Shown here: in pieces, positions 31,472 through 42,109 of the stretch
How the letters are laid out: every line of letters begins with the position of its first letter
Position numbering within the stretch: the first letter of the stretch is position 1
Origin: Atriophallophorus winterbourni
Lineage: Eukaryota > Platyhelminthes > Trematoda > Plagiorchiida > Microphallidae
Direction of reading: 5' to 3'
Assembly: GCA_013407085.1 (NCBI GenBank)
Contig: JACCGJ010000219.1
Span: 124,001 to 188,000, forward strand
DNA length: 64,000 nt
The notes under the pieces: model-generated
Databases searched by the model: none
What the model saw: only the letters and a program-made list of their open reading frames with translations
What the model was told of the DNA's origin: nothing
Program-made: the position numbers and the translations under genes

Positions 31472-31703
31472 AGATGTGCAATCGTGCAGCATTTCTGTGC
31501 TGTGCGGCTAACATCGTGCTAAATTGATTGACCAACGGTAGTGAGCTGCATGGTGAAACACGCTGGAGTCTCACTACCATTTATATTTTCTTTCTGTTTC
31601 TTTTGTCACATCTGTCTAGGCCTGGGAAACCTGACAGTATCTCAGCCCACGTGCAGTCTCTGACTGTGCGGCACTTTGGCTGGATCAGGCTTGTGCTTTC
31701 ACA
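31472..31703 (+). repeat. Family S repeat, full length, next to a nova acceptor
   Basis: All family blocks are well conserved, including a perfect 9-bp hairpin GGTAGTGAG/CTCACTACC (31541-31582) and GGCCTGGGAAACCTGACAG. The tail (TTTCACATCCATTCG) ends about 40 bp before the AG at 31741-31742 that starts the next nova exon, so branch-point and upstream acceptor sequence may come from the repeat. Confidence 0.85.
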
Positions 31704-31742
31704 TCCATTCGCTTTCATTCTTGGTCCTTTGTACTATTCTAG

Positions 31743-32390
31743 GTGAGCCTGATCAGTGTAGAGCAGCCGTAGCCCTAGTGTTGGCGAAAATTGCGGAAGA
31801 TCCTCAGTCAACCAGCTGCCCAACAATCTCCTATTCTCGGGTTCAAGGCCCCGTGGCCAATGCTCACCCTTCCGGGTCTCCGTTCGCCTTTGCCGCCAGC
31901 TTTCCTCGGCACGTGACACCCGTTCAGTCTCAACATTCACGAACCGGTGACCGAAATCCATCCTATATGGCTTTACTGGATCCCTACGTGTCGCCTATGA
32001 TACAAGCAGCATGGTTACAAGCGGCCGCGAACGCGATGGCTTTGGATACGCACGGTTACTATACCCCACAACATTCCCCGTTGGCGAACACATCGTTTAC
32101 AGGTGCGGTCACAGCTCCTCAGCCGCTCGCTCATGCACCGCCTCAGTTAGCTGGAATCTTCGACGTTGCCCAGGGGACAGGAGCATTGGCGCCAACAAAC
32201 GGTTCGTGTTTGTACGGCCCAGCGCAACCGCATGAACAGCAACCGGGATCAATTGATCGCCTTATTCAACCATCTCTCATGGCTGGACAAGAATTTGCTT
32301 GGAATAAAACAGGAACGGTTGAAACAAGCCCATCCTTGGGCTGTATTCCGACAGCGTTCGATGCTGCTTATCAGAATCCCTTCACTTTAG
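31743..32390 (+). CDS. nova: nova exon: end of KH2 and long linker
   Basis: Acceptor TATTCTAG ends at 31742; it enters in phase 1. It completes KH2 (GEPDQCRAAVALVLAKIAED) followed by PQSTSCPTISYSRVQGPVAN and AHPSGSPFA, equivalent to the vertebrate NOVA stretch DPQSGSC, ISYANVTGPVAN and PTGSPYA. The remaining 160 residues are a low-complexity Ala/Pro/Ser/Gln-rich linker like the alanine-rich spacer between KH2 and KH3 in the family. It ends in phase 1 at a GTAAGT donor (32391). Confidence 0.95.
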
Positions 32391-32843
32391 GTAAGTATTG
32401 TATATATCATATCATTAAGTTTTCTTCGATCTCACAAAATGATTAATTCTATTTTTTATTATCAAAGTCAGTCATTTTATTTTCAACGGCCTGATTGCGA
32501 CAAATCATTTTAGCGCAGTGAGACTTACACTACTAGGGGTAACCGCTTAACCCAACCCATCATCTGGTTTAGTGACCAACTAACCGCTTTCAGTATCAGT
32601 GGATGAATTTCTATCGCAGTGTGTCATTATAACCTCTCTTTGCCACTCCTTGCAAACGCACACAACTTTCTGCGTTGTAATCCAAACAGTTTCGAACACT
32701 ACTCATCACGATGAGCATATCTATTTGTGTATTCGTAGCGTGAAGACTGAAACTTAACATGGTGCGACGATCTGTGTACATCCGTGACCCATTGAACTAT
32801 ACTGAGTTGTGTCTTTCGGGCACAAGCAGACTTACTCATAGCC

Positions 32844-33205
32844 ATCTTTTTAGACTTCAAAGGAGCATTTGATTCAGTCGATCGAAATGTCCTCTTTAAC
32901 ACCTTGCTGTGCAAAGGCGTTCCACAAAAATATGTCAACATACTACTTGCACTTTATGGTCATGCATTCGGGTGCGATGAGGTTTACAACGAAGACTCAC
33001 CCAAATTCCACACCACAATTGGCGTCCGACAGTTTCGGTTCAATTTTGTAATTGATGCAATTATGGAATTATGCAACGAAGGAGCCACAGCTTTCGGAGT
33101 TCACATAATGCCGTGCAGCAAGCTTATCCACTTGGACTATGCTGATGATATAGTTCTGCTCTTCGATTCGTGCACAGATGCACAGGCGATACTGAAGAAG
33201 TATGA
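32844..33205 (+). mobile_element. R1 LINE, RT palm fragment
   Basis: Plus-strand R1 sequence from the IFLDFKGAFDSVDR motif (one frame, 32850-32905) into KGVPQKYVNILLALYGHAFG, FHTTIGVRQ, then with about 20 bp missing FNFVIDAIMELCNEGA and LDYADDIVLLFDS to about 33200. One frameshift and a deletion of the GCPISP part make it inactive. Confidence 0.8.
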
Positions 33206-33212
33206 TAAGCGA

Positions 33213-33765
33213 CCGAACCTGACTGAACCTTTTCGATGCTTGTCATAAACCCAAAACTCACTTTATAAAACCGCGCATGTCTGCATTCATAGGGGCCATC
33301 AATTTACGTACGCTGCGTCAATCAGGTTAGCAAGCTGCGCCGACATTTGTTGCTTGTCAGAGTCAAGACTTTATGATCCTTATACGATAATCGAATCGAC
33401 TGCACTAACTCTTTCCAACAGGTACTTTTTGCTCTTCTTAGGTAACTTTTACTTTCCTCAGGCCAAGCGGGTGTAGGTATAGTTCTGAGTTCGCGTGCAG
33501 AAAGCTCACTTTTAGACTGGCTTCCAGTCAATAGCAGGATGTGTGTCGTCTGACTAGCTACCGTTATCAAAACTATTTACCGAACTCAAAATAAGCGCTG
33601 CTTGTTCGTATTTTCCACTTATGCCCCGAATAATAATAGCACTGATGACAGGAAATATATCTTCTGCGACGAACTCTGTAGTCTTTTAAGACGCGCAAAA
33701 AGCTCCGATATCATTATTCTTGGTGGAGATATAAAATGCTCACCTTGGTCGCCTAGATGTTACTG
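33213..33765 (+). mobile_element. R1 LINE, endonuclease fragment
   Basis: R1 endonuclease in correct order but frameshifted: GQAGVGIVLSSRAESSLLDW (about 33455-33525), then CLFVFSTYAPNNNSTDD (33600-33650), then LLRRAKSSDIIILGGDI. It follows an RT fragment of the same family, so the order is RT before endonuclease. This is either a second insertion or a rearrangement. It is cut by family S at 33774 and may continue at 34555. Confidence 0.7.
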
Positions 33766-33773
33766 CGTCACGC

Positions 33774-33962
33774 ACGGATGTGCAATCGTGCAGTACTTTG
33801 TGCTGTGTGGCTAACCGTGCTAAATTGATTGGCCAGAGGTAGTGAGCTGCATGCTGAAACAGGCTGGAGTCTCACTACCATTTCCTGTTCTCTTTTCTTC
33901 CTCATATCTGTCTAAGCCTGAACAACCTGACAGTATCTTAGCCAACGTACAGTCTCTGACTG
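33774..33962 (+). repeat. Family S repeat, 3'-truncated
   Basis: Starts CACGGATGTGCAATCGTGCAG and has the perfect hairpin GGTAGTGAG/CTCACTACC at 33838-33879. It ends at CAGTCTCTGACTG without the terminal GGATCAGG block. It interrupts R1-derived sequence. Confidence 0.85.
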
Positions 33963-34231
33963 CAGATAGACAGTGGTGAACCCTTTCTTCACCTATGTGC
34001 ACAACACAGACTGTTTATTTATTTATTACAAAGTCGTTTATTTATTTATTATTAATACAAAGACGTTTGCAAAAGAGATGAAAGCTCTTAGCTTTGACCC
34101 CACGAGCTTGAAGAACTAGCTCTTGATCGCTCACATTGGAAGCTTTGTGTAAAGCGTCGTCTGCAAGCTGGGGAGGAGCAGATACAGCTCTTGCCTCCGA
34201 ACGCAGATCACGCCACCAGCGTGCAACTAAC

Positions 34232-34348
34232 GCTATTTCTATTTCCCCCCTCATATCTGTCTAGGCCTGGGCGACCTGACAGTATCTTAGCCCACGTGCA
34301 GTCTCTGACTATGTGGCACTTTGCCTGGATCAGGCTTGTGCTTTCATG
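34232..34348 (+). repeat. Family S repeat, 5'-truncated
   Basis: Contains CTGTCTAGGCCTGGGCGACC through GCCTGGATCAGGCTTGTGC. It begins after the hairpin. Confidence 0.85.
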
Positions 34349-34535
34349 CAACGAACGCCAATCGACCGAGTTCTGTCTATCGCTACGAGCGCTGCGGGAG
34401 AGATTGTTCCTCCCGAATCGAACTGTTTAGTCATTCGAAAAGCTGCTGAACATGAAACAAATCATGCAATTGTTGTGTATATCCATGGTCGACATCGACC
34501 GAAGGAGGCCAACAACATCGCGGCGGTTTAGTAGA
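34345..34535 (+). repeat. Family C repeat with conserved open frame
   Basis: The frame from 34347 reads RTPIDRVLSIATSAAGEIVP, then PESNCLVIRKAAEHETNHAI and VVYIHGRHRPKEANN, stopping after AAV. A partial identical copy is right of the gap (36907-36990). Minus-strand relatives are at 52540-52690 and 55475-55640, and a diverged plus copy is at 17228-17350. I do not recognise the domain. Similar residues in separate copies (IDRVL, ESD/ESNCLVIR) hint that the frame was once coding, possibly part of an unassigned transposable element. Confidence 0.5.
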
Positions 34536-34554
34536 TAATCTTCTCATAGCGGTA

Positions 34555-35775
34555 TCCGTAAATATCACACACCAGTGAAATGCGATTGGTACTGTAACAA
34601 ATGATGCCGTGGAGTCGGTGTCTGGCAGTTCTACTTATAGCAGAAGGTCCCAGTGAATCTCTCAGGCTAGCCTTCGGTTACTGGAAGGACGGCGAAGAAT
34701 TCCTTCTGGTTCGCAGTATAATGCAGAACGAAGACAGATCAGAAATAAGCTCAAGCGTAGCATTCGATCAGATGGGGAAGCTTGTTGGCTGAGGAAATGG
34801 AGGAAGCCAGCAATTCGGGTAATGCCCGAAAGCTGTTTCAGTTAATTCGATCTACAGGTTCTAAAACTATGGGAGTTAGCGAGACAATCACAGAGAACGG
34901 TGGCACCTCAATTACTAACAAAGCGCGCCGGTTGTCTCGTTGGGCGGAGCATTTTCATTAGCAATTTCGCTGACCAGCAGCTGATGGTCTATTACCTTCG
35001 AGTGATGCTCAGTCTACTTTAGACCGACTATGCAGTATCATATCATCTTTCCATGTGCGGTTTGCTCCTTTCAAGTGCAAAGTTCTCTTATGAGATATTG
35101 ATCCGATCGAAACAGCGCTAAGCCTCAATAATGAAGAAATTGTGGCTGTAGATTGTCTTACCTCTTTTAGTCGTTGCATTACTAGCAACGTTTGTTTAAA
35201 TCAGGAGATCTCAACTTGCATTTCCAGATCTATGGTAGCTTTTCGTAGCTTAAGTCATCTGTGGCGTAAAACGGGTTTGTCTCTAAACCTCAAAGATATG
35301 GTCTATAAGGCTAGAGTACGCGCGGTTTTTGCTGGCGTGAAACCTGGCCACTGTGAAAAGAAGAAATAAGACCTCCGCAGGTCTTCGACAATCACTGTCC
35401 CCGCTAGAGTTACTTTGCCCCATCGGATGCGTAACGCAACTATCCGTAATAGAATCTTAGTAGATATTCTAAAAACAAGTTAACAGCATCGAATACGTGG
35501 GCTAGGCCACATTGGACGAATGCGAAATCATCGTTTTTCCTAACGCGGTTTTGTTTGCTACTGTTAACTTGGAATGACGTAATGGTGGCTAGACACTGAC
35601 TTGGCTCAAACAGATGAAGGCTGTGACTGTTAAACTAGCTGCGGTTGGTGCGATCCGTCTTCCGGGTTGGGGTCCAAAAGATGGAAATTCACGGTGGCTT
35701 TTTACGCTTAGCGATATGACCCTAAATCTTGTTCATTGGCGGTCTTGTTGTAGACATCTTCTTGGAGTGTTTGAT
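34555..35775 (+). mobile_element. R1 LINE copy with deleted middle, left of gap
   Basis: Contains linker sequence AEEMEEASNSGNARKLFQLI, GVSETITENGG and RRLSRWAEHF (34785-34965), then jumps at about 35000 to STLDRLCSIISSFHVRFAPF near the ADD box, and on through FRSLSHLWRKTGLSLNLKD to the C-terminus (RLPGWGPK near 35660). It has multiple stops. Bases 34447-34860 are identical by eye to 36907-37320. Compared with the copy right of the gap it keeps 34861-34955 but lacks the RT fingers and palm. Confidence 0.75.
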
Positions 35776-35906
35776 CAATCTTGACTGTTGTCACGTGAAA
35801 TGGCGTGAGAAAGCTTGTTATAATGCGTTACAGTGAAAGCAGCAAGGAAGCTGTCATGCTGATGTCGCTCAACTCGTTCACAACACTTGCTTGAATGCGT
35901 GTTGAT

Positions 35907-36906
35907 NNNNNNNNNNNNNNNNNNNNNNNNNNNNNNNNNNNNNNNNNNNNNNNNNNNNNNNNNNNNNNNNNNNNNNNNNNNNNNNNNNNNNNNNNNNNNN
36001 NNNNNNNNNNNNNNNNNNNNNNNNNNNNNNNNNNNNNNNNNNNNNNNNNNNNNNNNNNNNNNNNNNNNNNNNNNNNNNNNNNNNNNNNNNNNNNNNNNNN
36101 NNNNNNNNNNNNNNNNNNNNNNNNNNNNNNNNNNNNNNNNNNNNNNNNNNNNNNNNNNNNNNNNNNNNNNNNNNNNNNNNNNNNNNNNNNNNNNNNNNNN
36201 NNNNNNNNNNNNNNNNNNNNNNNNNNNNNNNNNNNNNNNNNNNNNNNNNNNNNNNNNNNNNNNNNNNNNNNNNNNNNNNNNNNNNNNNNNNNNNNNNNNN
36301 NNNNNNNNNNNNNNNNNNNNNNNNNNNNNNNNNNNNNNNNNNNNNNNNNNNNNNNNNNNNNNNNNNNNNNNNNNNNNNNNNNNNNNNNNNNNNNNNNNNN
36401 NNNNNNNNNNNNNNNNNNNNNNNNNNNNNNNNNNNNNNNNNNNNNNNNNNNNNNNNNNNNNNNNNNNNNNNNNNNNNNNNNNNNNNNNNNNNNNNNNNNN
36501 NNNNNNNNNNNNNNNNNNNNNNNNNNNNNNNNNNNNNNNNNNNNNNNNNNNNNNNNNNNNNNNNNNNNNNNNNNNNNNNNNNNNNNNNNNNNNNNNNNNN
36601 NNNNNNNNNNNNNNNNNNNNNNNNNNNNNNNNNNNNNNNNNNNNNNNNNNNNNNNNNNNNNNNNNNNNNNNNNNNNNNNNNNNNNNNNNNNNNNNNNNNN
36701 NNNNNNNNNNNNNNNNNNNNNNNNNNNNNNNNNNNNNNNNNNNNNNNNNNNNNNNNNNNNNNNNNNNNNNNNNNNNNNNNNNNNNNNNNNNNNNNNNNNN
36801 NNNNNNNNNNNNNNNNNNNNNNNNNNNNNNNNNNNNNNNNNNNNNNNNNNNNNNNNNNNNNNNNNNNNNNNNNNNNNNNNNNNNNNNNNNNNNNNNNNNN
36901 NNNNNN
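35907..36906. other. Assembly gap of exactly 1000 N
   Basis: A round-number run of N, the usual placeholder for a scaffold gap of unknown length. The flanks are copies of one another (see the neighbouring R1 entries), a common cause of failed assembly. Open frames across it are artefacts. Confidence 1.
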
Positions 36907-38071
36907 TGAACATGAAACAAATCATGCAATTGTTGTGTATATCCATGGTCGACATCGACCGAAGGAGGCCAACAACATCGCGGCGGTTTAGTAGATAATC
37001 TTCTCATAGCGGTATCCGTAAATATCACACACCAGTGAAATGCGATTGGTACTGTAACAAATGATGCCGTGGAGTCGGTGTCTGGCAGTTCTACTTATAG
37101 CAGAAGGTCCCAGTGAATCTCTCAGGCTAGCCTTCGGTTACTGGAAGGACGGCGAAGAATTCCTTCTGGTTCGCAGTATAATGCAGAACGAAGACAGATC
37201 AGAAATAAGCTCAAGCGTAGCATTCGATCAGATGGGGAAGCTTGTTGGCTGAGGAAATGGAGGAAGCCAGCAATTCGGGTAATGCCCGAAAGCTGTTTCA
37301 GTTAATTCGATCTACAGGTTCATTAGCAATTTCGCTGGCCAGCAGTTGATGGTCTATTACCTTCTATTTCGTGTGGTGGACCCTGGTCAGTTGATTTAAA
37401 GCCTCCTAGCCTAGCCATAATCAAGCTCGGTATTGAATTAATGAAAAGATTCAAGGCAGCTGGTACTGACGGACTGGCCCCAGTTCTGTTCAATGAGGGT
37501 TGCCATATTTTATTAAGAACTCTAGTTGACCTTTTTCGTCAGGTACGGGACACGGAAACTATTCTCAAGTGTTGGGGCGAATTTATAATCACCTATTTTC
37601 AAAAAAGGTGTGTGCACTTCATGCTCCAATCACAGGAGAATAAGTCTGACGCCCATCATTACCCGGCGTCTTGCTTCTCTGTGTCTTTGGCACCTTAGAT
37701 TGCACAGTAAATCACAGATTCGCGAAGAGCAAGCAAGATTTTCTCCCGGTAGAGGATGTGTCGATCATATATTCACTCTTCGGCAATCTCTAGAACATCG
37801 CCATGCTTATAGACAGCCCACTGTAGTGATCTTTCTTGATTTTAAGGGTGCTTTTGATTCGGTTGATAGGAACGCATTATGTAATAACTTATTACTCAAA
37901 GGAGTCCCACAAAAGTATGTTAATGTATTTCAGGCGCTTTATTCCTATAGTTCTGGGCGAGTTATGGTTTATAATATCCTATCGGCCAACTTTGCTACGG
38001 TTAGTGGTGTCCTACAAGTGATGGATGCATGTAATGCAGGCGTACCGACACCGGGCCTTCAGATAGGGCCG

Positions 38072-38103
<32 letters not shown>

Positions 38104-39212
38104 GCCGACGACGTAGTTCTACTCTTCGATTCCTATGTGGATGCTCAGTCTACTTTAGACCGACTATGCAGTATCATATCATCTTTCCGTGTGCGGTTTG
38201 CTCCTTTCAAGTGCAAAGTTCTCTTATAAGATATTGATCCGATCAAAACAGCGCTAAGCCTCAATAATGAAGAAATTGTGGCTGTAGATTGTCTTACCTC
38301 TTTCGGTCGTTGCATTACTAGCAACGTTTGTTTAAATCAGGAGATCTCAACTTGCATTTCCAGATCTACGGTAGCTTTTCGTAGCTTAAGTCATCTGTGG
38401 CGTAAAACGGGTTTGTCTCTAAACCTCAAAGATATGGTCTATAAGGCTAGAGTACGCGCGGTTTTTGCTGGCGTGAAACCTGGCCACTGTGAAAAGAAGA
38501 AATAAGACCTCCGCAGGTCTTCGACAATCACTGTCCCCGCTAGAGTTACTTTGCCCCATCGGATGCGTAACGCAACTATCCGTAATAGAATCTTTAGTAG
38601 ATATCTAAAAACAAGTTAACATGCCTAGACTTTTCTGGTTAGGGCACGTATTGCGAATGGGAAATCATCGTTTTCCTAACGCGGTTTTGTTTGCTACTCT
38701 TAGCTTGGAATGGCGATATTGTAAGGGTGGCCAGACTCTTACTTGGCTCAAGTAGATGAAGGCTTTGACTGTTAAACTAGCTGCCGTTGTGCGATTCGTC
38801 TTCAAGTTTGGGGTCCAAAATTCACGGTGGCTTTTTACGCTTGGCGATATGCCCCAAAATCGTGTTCAGTGGCAGTCTCGTTGTAGACATCTTCTTGGAG
38901 TGTTTGATTAATCTTGACAGTTGTCAAGTGAAGTGGCGAGAGAAAGCTTGTTATAATACGTTGCAGTGAGAGCAGCAAGGAAGCTGTCATGCTAATTTCG
39001 CTCAACTCGTTCACAACACTTGGTTCAATGCATATTTGATTGGAGGTTTAGGCACTTCATCCCGGTGTGTGTTCAATCGTTTATAAGTTCAACAGCTTTT
39101 GAGGTCCCGCCTTTGCCCATCTTTTTAGAATCTTTACTATTTCATGGTTGCATGGTAGTTAAGCACTTCGTACTTGTTACCAGTGTAACGCTGTCTATGA
39201 TGATGATGATTC
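36907..39212 (+). mobile_element. R1 LINE copy right of gap, frameshifted
   Basis: After a repeat of the left-hand sequence (to 37320) it carries RT: MKRFKAAGTDGLAPVLFNEG (37441), SCSNHRRISLTPIITR (37620), RFSPGRGCVDHIFTLR, IFLDFKGAFDSVDRN (37830-37875), the ADD box (38105 onward, with the YADD Tyr replaced around a microsatellite), and the C-terminus to about 38905. The 3' UTR follows, with a TATGATGATGATGAT tail at about 39195-39210. Several frameshifts. The segment corresponding to left-copy bases 34861-34955 is missing, with TTC microhomology at the breakpoint. Confidence 0.8.
38070..38102 (+). repeat. (ATT)n microsatellite inside R1 RT
   Basis: Eleven ATT units replace the R1 codons between GVHIMPG and LDYADD. 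The left-hand copy lacks this region altogether. Confidence 0.9.
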
Positions 39213-40120
39213 CTCGACGGACCTATTATAGATTCTATCGTAATCAGGCCAACTGACTCGCGGACTCACCGGTCGTTGTTTTGCTGTCTTCGTACATGTT
39301 ACCTTGTGATTAAGCGGTTGATCTCACTAGGGATGCAAGCTAGTGATTATCTTAGTTAGTAAAAAGAATGTTCTGGAGACTACTTCACTATTGGTAATAT
39401 TATCGACGTGGCATGAGAAGTTTGTTGGGGATAGAAGCATCACGCAACAATATACGGTGTGCTCTGATAACAAGCTTCTACTTGATACTGAACCTACTTA
39501 TCGCATTTTTTATTTCAAACATTGCAGCTTATCATAACTCTATTTTCAAATGTCCAATGAAGCATATTAGAACCCTTTGGTTTGCTATTCGAATACAAGA
39601 TGTCTGTATGATGAAGTCCCTCGACTGTTTACGGTTACGAGCATGAATTTGACGGATGAAACTCATGGCGCTCGGTTCAGTGGCCGACATGACGTGGTGC
39701 GCATAGCTTTGGCTCGTGTAAGCGAACGTGTCAAGTGAACCTGGTCGCGAACACGCACACACCCATCGGCTTAATCAAGGAATGTGCATGCGTTGCACGC
39801 GCACGTACCGATTAATTAGATTTACTTGTTTGTTCGGAATTCACAAGGCTTCCACTTCACCATGGGCATTACAAAACTGTCGGCTATCAGGTTTTCTTAA
39901 ACGTGATAAGAAAGCAATCATGAGATTGTGTCCATCTTGCTGAGGAGGTTACTTTACGCAAGACATTGTTTCTTTAAACAGTGTTCGTCATTCCCGATAC
40001 GGTCACTTGAATTGATCGATAATGCATGGTTTTGGTAAAATAACTAATTATCTCGCTGCTGAAACATCAAGCAGCATCATATACTCGATCAAAGCATATC
40101 AGATTGCCTTTCGTAACGTT
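39213..40120. other. Intron sequence without recognised feature
   Basis: Nova intron between the R1 copy and the LTR-like block. No frame shows a domain, and no match to the repeat families of the window was seen. Confidence 0.3.
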
Positions 40121-40121
40121 T

Positions 40122-40350
40122 TCATATCGGTGGTGCTTTATTCTACTTGCATCAAGATATCTTTGCCTAAGAGAACGTCTTATTTAGCAGTTACGGATAA
40201 ATTTATCTTGTTAATATGACGTGCATTTTCCTGTGAATATTCTATGAGTTGTCGTTACGGTTTTTCTTAGTAGTTAAACATTATTACTCCCGAGATAAAA
40301 GTTTTATTGTTATCGAATAAAGCTTTGTCCTTCTTCCTTTACAAGCACAT
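40122..40350 (+). repeat. Solo-LTR-like block related to 59330-59560
   Basis: Shares an ordered series with the sequence upstream of the gypsy element: CTTTATTC then TTGCATCAAGATA, AGTTACGGATAAATTTAT against AATTACGGTCGAATTTAT, CTGTGAATATTCTATG against TTGTGAATATTTTATG, and CGAATAAAGCTTTGTCCTTC against CGAATAAAGTGTTGTCCTTC. The last holds an AATAAA polyadenylation signal, as LTRs do. No internal coding region flanks it. Confidence 0.5.
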
Positions 40351-40554
40351 TGGCGTTACACACGAACAACTAAGTTTTGTAAACGAATGTAATATAAGCT
40401 TCGCTGTCTCAAACTTTTTTTCTTATAGTACCCAAGATCATATTCCTTAAACCGGTTGAACAATTGTTATTTTTGTTACCAGACTATTTTGCTGTGCGTA
40501 AAAGTCTCCTTCGATAATACTGAATTTTAGGCCGTTGACAGCAGTCAATCTTCT

Positions 40555-40575
40555 GTGTGTGTGTGTGTGTGTTTG
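40555..40575 (+). repeat. (GT)n microsatellite
   Basis: About nine GT units. A (GTTT)n run of about five units follows at 40737-40757. Confidence 0.9.
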
Positions 40576-40759
40576 TGATTCGCCATTAACGTCACAATTA
40601 TCCTTGGCGTCCATTATGAGATGGCCCAGCCACTAATTGTAGTCTGCTTACCTGTTCGTCTATCGATGTATCGCCACTTTCGCAATCCACTCTCATGCCT
40701 CACCTGCTCCGTGACAATGTTGTTCAGCCGGTAGCGTTTGTTTGTTTGTTTGTTTGTTC

Positions 40760-41298
40760 TATAAATAGATTTAGATAGAGCGGGGGCGCTGGTCGGCGGT
40801 TCATTCGTCAATTTCACCATTTAGCGACTGAGTTTAACCGTGGTTCGACTCAGTTTATACACACTAATGCTCAATTTTACAAGACGACTAACGGAACAAT
40901 GACTAAATTTCTGGCTTATACGCTTATAAAATGTAGGTCACTTTTCTGGGCTGCTTTTCATTCTAGCTTGTGGGGCTAATTGATTATCCTGCTTGTGTAT
41001 TCCGTCTACAAACTAGACGTCATGCAGAATAATATTTATCCACCGTCGTTTTTAAGACCTTTGTATTTCACGAGAAGTTTAATCACTTTTACACAATGTT
41101 TGGTTTGCAAGAGCGGCCTACCTGAAAAATTAACTGCCTCAGAATATATATATATACTGAAGCGCTAGAAAGTGGGCAATAATTGAAAATCGATGACGTG
41201 ACTTAGTTCTCGACCGAAGCTTATCACCGAAGATAACTACTAAAGCTAAGGTAGCATTTGGTTGATGTTTAATGAGATGCTTTACTTTGTTTTCACAG
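40760..41298. other. Intron sequence up to the nova acceptor
   Basis: AT-rich. A short (TA)n run is at 41144-41155. The acceptor tract TTTGTTTTCACAG ends at 41298. Confidence 0.4.
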
Positions 41299-41766
41299 CC
41301 TACTACGCTGCGAATCAAACTGCAATGGCACCGTTGGGTCCTCGTTCTGTTCATGATTCGTTCCACGAACTCTATTCATCACCGGCCTATGCCCCTGTGA
41401 TCACTTTATCGAGCCATGCAGGATTTCGCACAATACCTACCACGCCGGTCTATACAAGTCTGTATTCACAAACACCGACAGAAGTTGTCCCCAACCAGTC
41501 GAAAATGATGAACGTGTGTCCGACTACGATTGCTTTAACAGAGCTATTCGGATCACTTCGAATTGGTAACCCAGGTTCTGTGGACTATACGGGGTCCGGT
41601 GATATGAGATCCATGCTACAAACTGCGTCACCTGGTGTGGTTACTTCGGGAGGTTTTCAACAGGCACTTATTTCTCATCCGGGTAGCCTTGGTGAGGTTC
41701 AAGGTGAATTCCGTACGTCGACCAGTAGCGTCACTGCTCCGACCTCTTCAGTAGCCCAAATTTCGA
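41299..41766 (+). CDS. nova: nova exon: linker between KH2 and KH3 positions
   Basis: Acceptor GTTTTCACAG ends at 41298. It enters in phase 1 (G plus CC gives Ala) and reads AYYAANQTAMAPLGPRSVHD onward for 156 residues, rich in Ser, Thr, Pro and Gly and with no stop. It ends in phase 1 at GTGAGT (41767). No fold is predicted from the composition; NOVA proteins have a long disordered spacer here. Membership is supported by phase continuity on both sides and by the open, non-repetitive coding character. Confidence 0.85.
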
Positions 41767-42109
41767 GTGAGTATAAAATTTGATTGCTTGAGTGTGCATC
41801 TCGAAATTTCATTCAGTTTAGGTGGGAACAAAATGTTATCCTTAGATGATTTTAACTTCTAATCTACTGTCAAATACAACCAACATTGGTTTTCCAAGAG
41901 AAAATCAAAATGTGATTCCTTTATAAGTGCTTCACCTAATGTATTGTGTTACTCATCAACTGTACTTACGCTCTACAAATGGTTTTGTCATCAGAGAAAG
42001 ACAGTATGACTGAGTTCAGTCAGCCGTCAAACAATGGGAAAGTAGTAAACGAAGTTATAACTTGATGACACGGTTTATTAGTTCTCTTAAAACGATTCAC
42101 AGTGCTGAA

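Noticed and set aside
35775..37028. Very long open frames across 35.8-37.0 kb on both strands
   Set aside because: They run through the 1000-N gap and have no sequence content.
42061..42090. CTTGATGACACGG next to the Penelope-like remnant as its terminal hammerhead
   Set aside because: Lacks stem II and GAAA; only the heptamer-like string is present.
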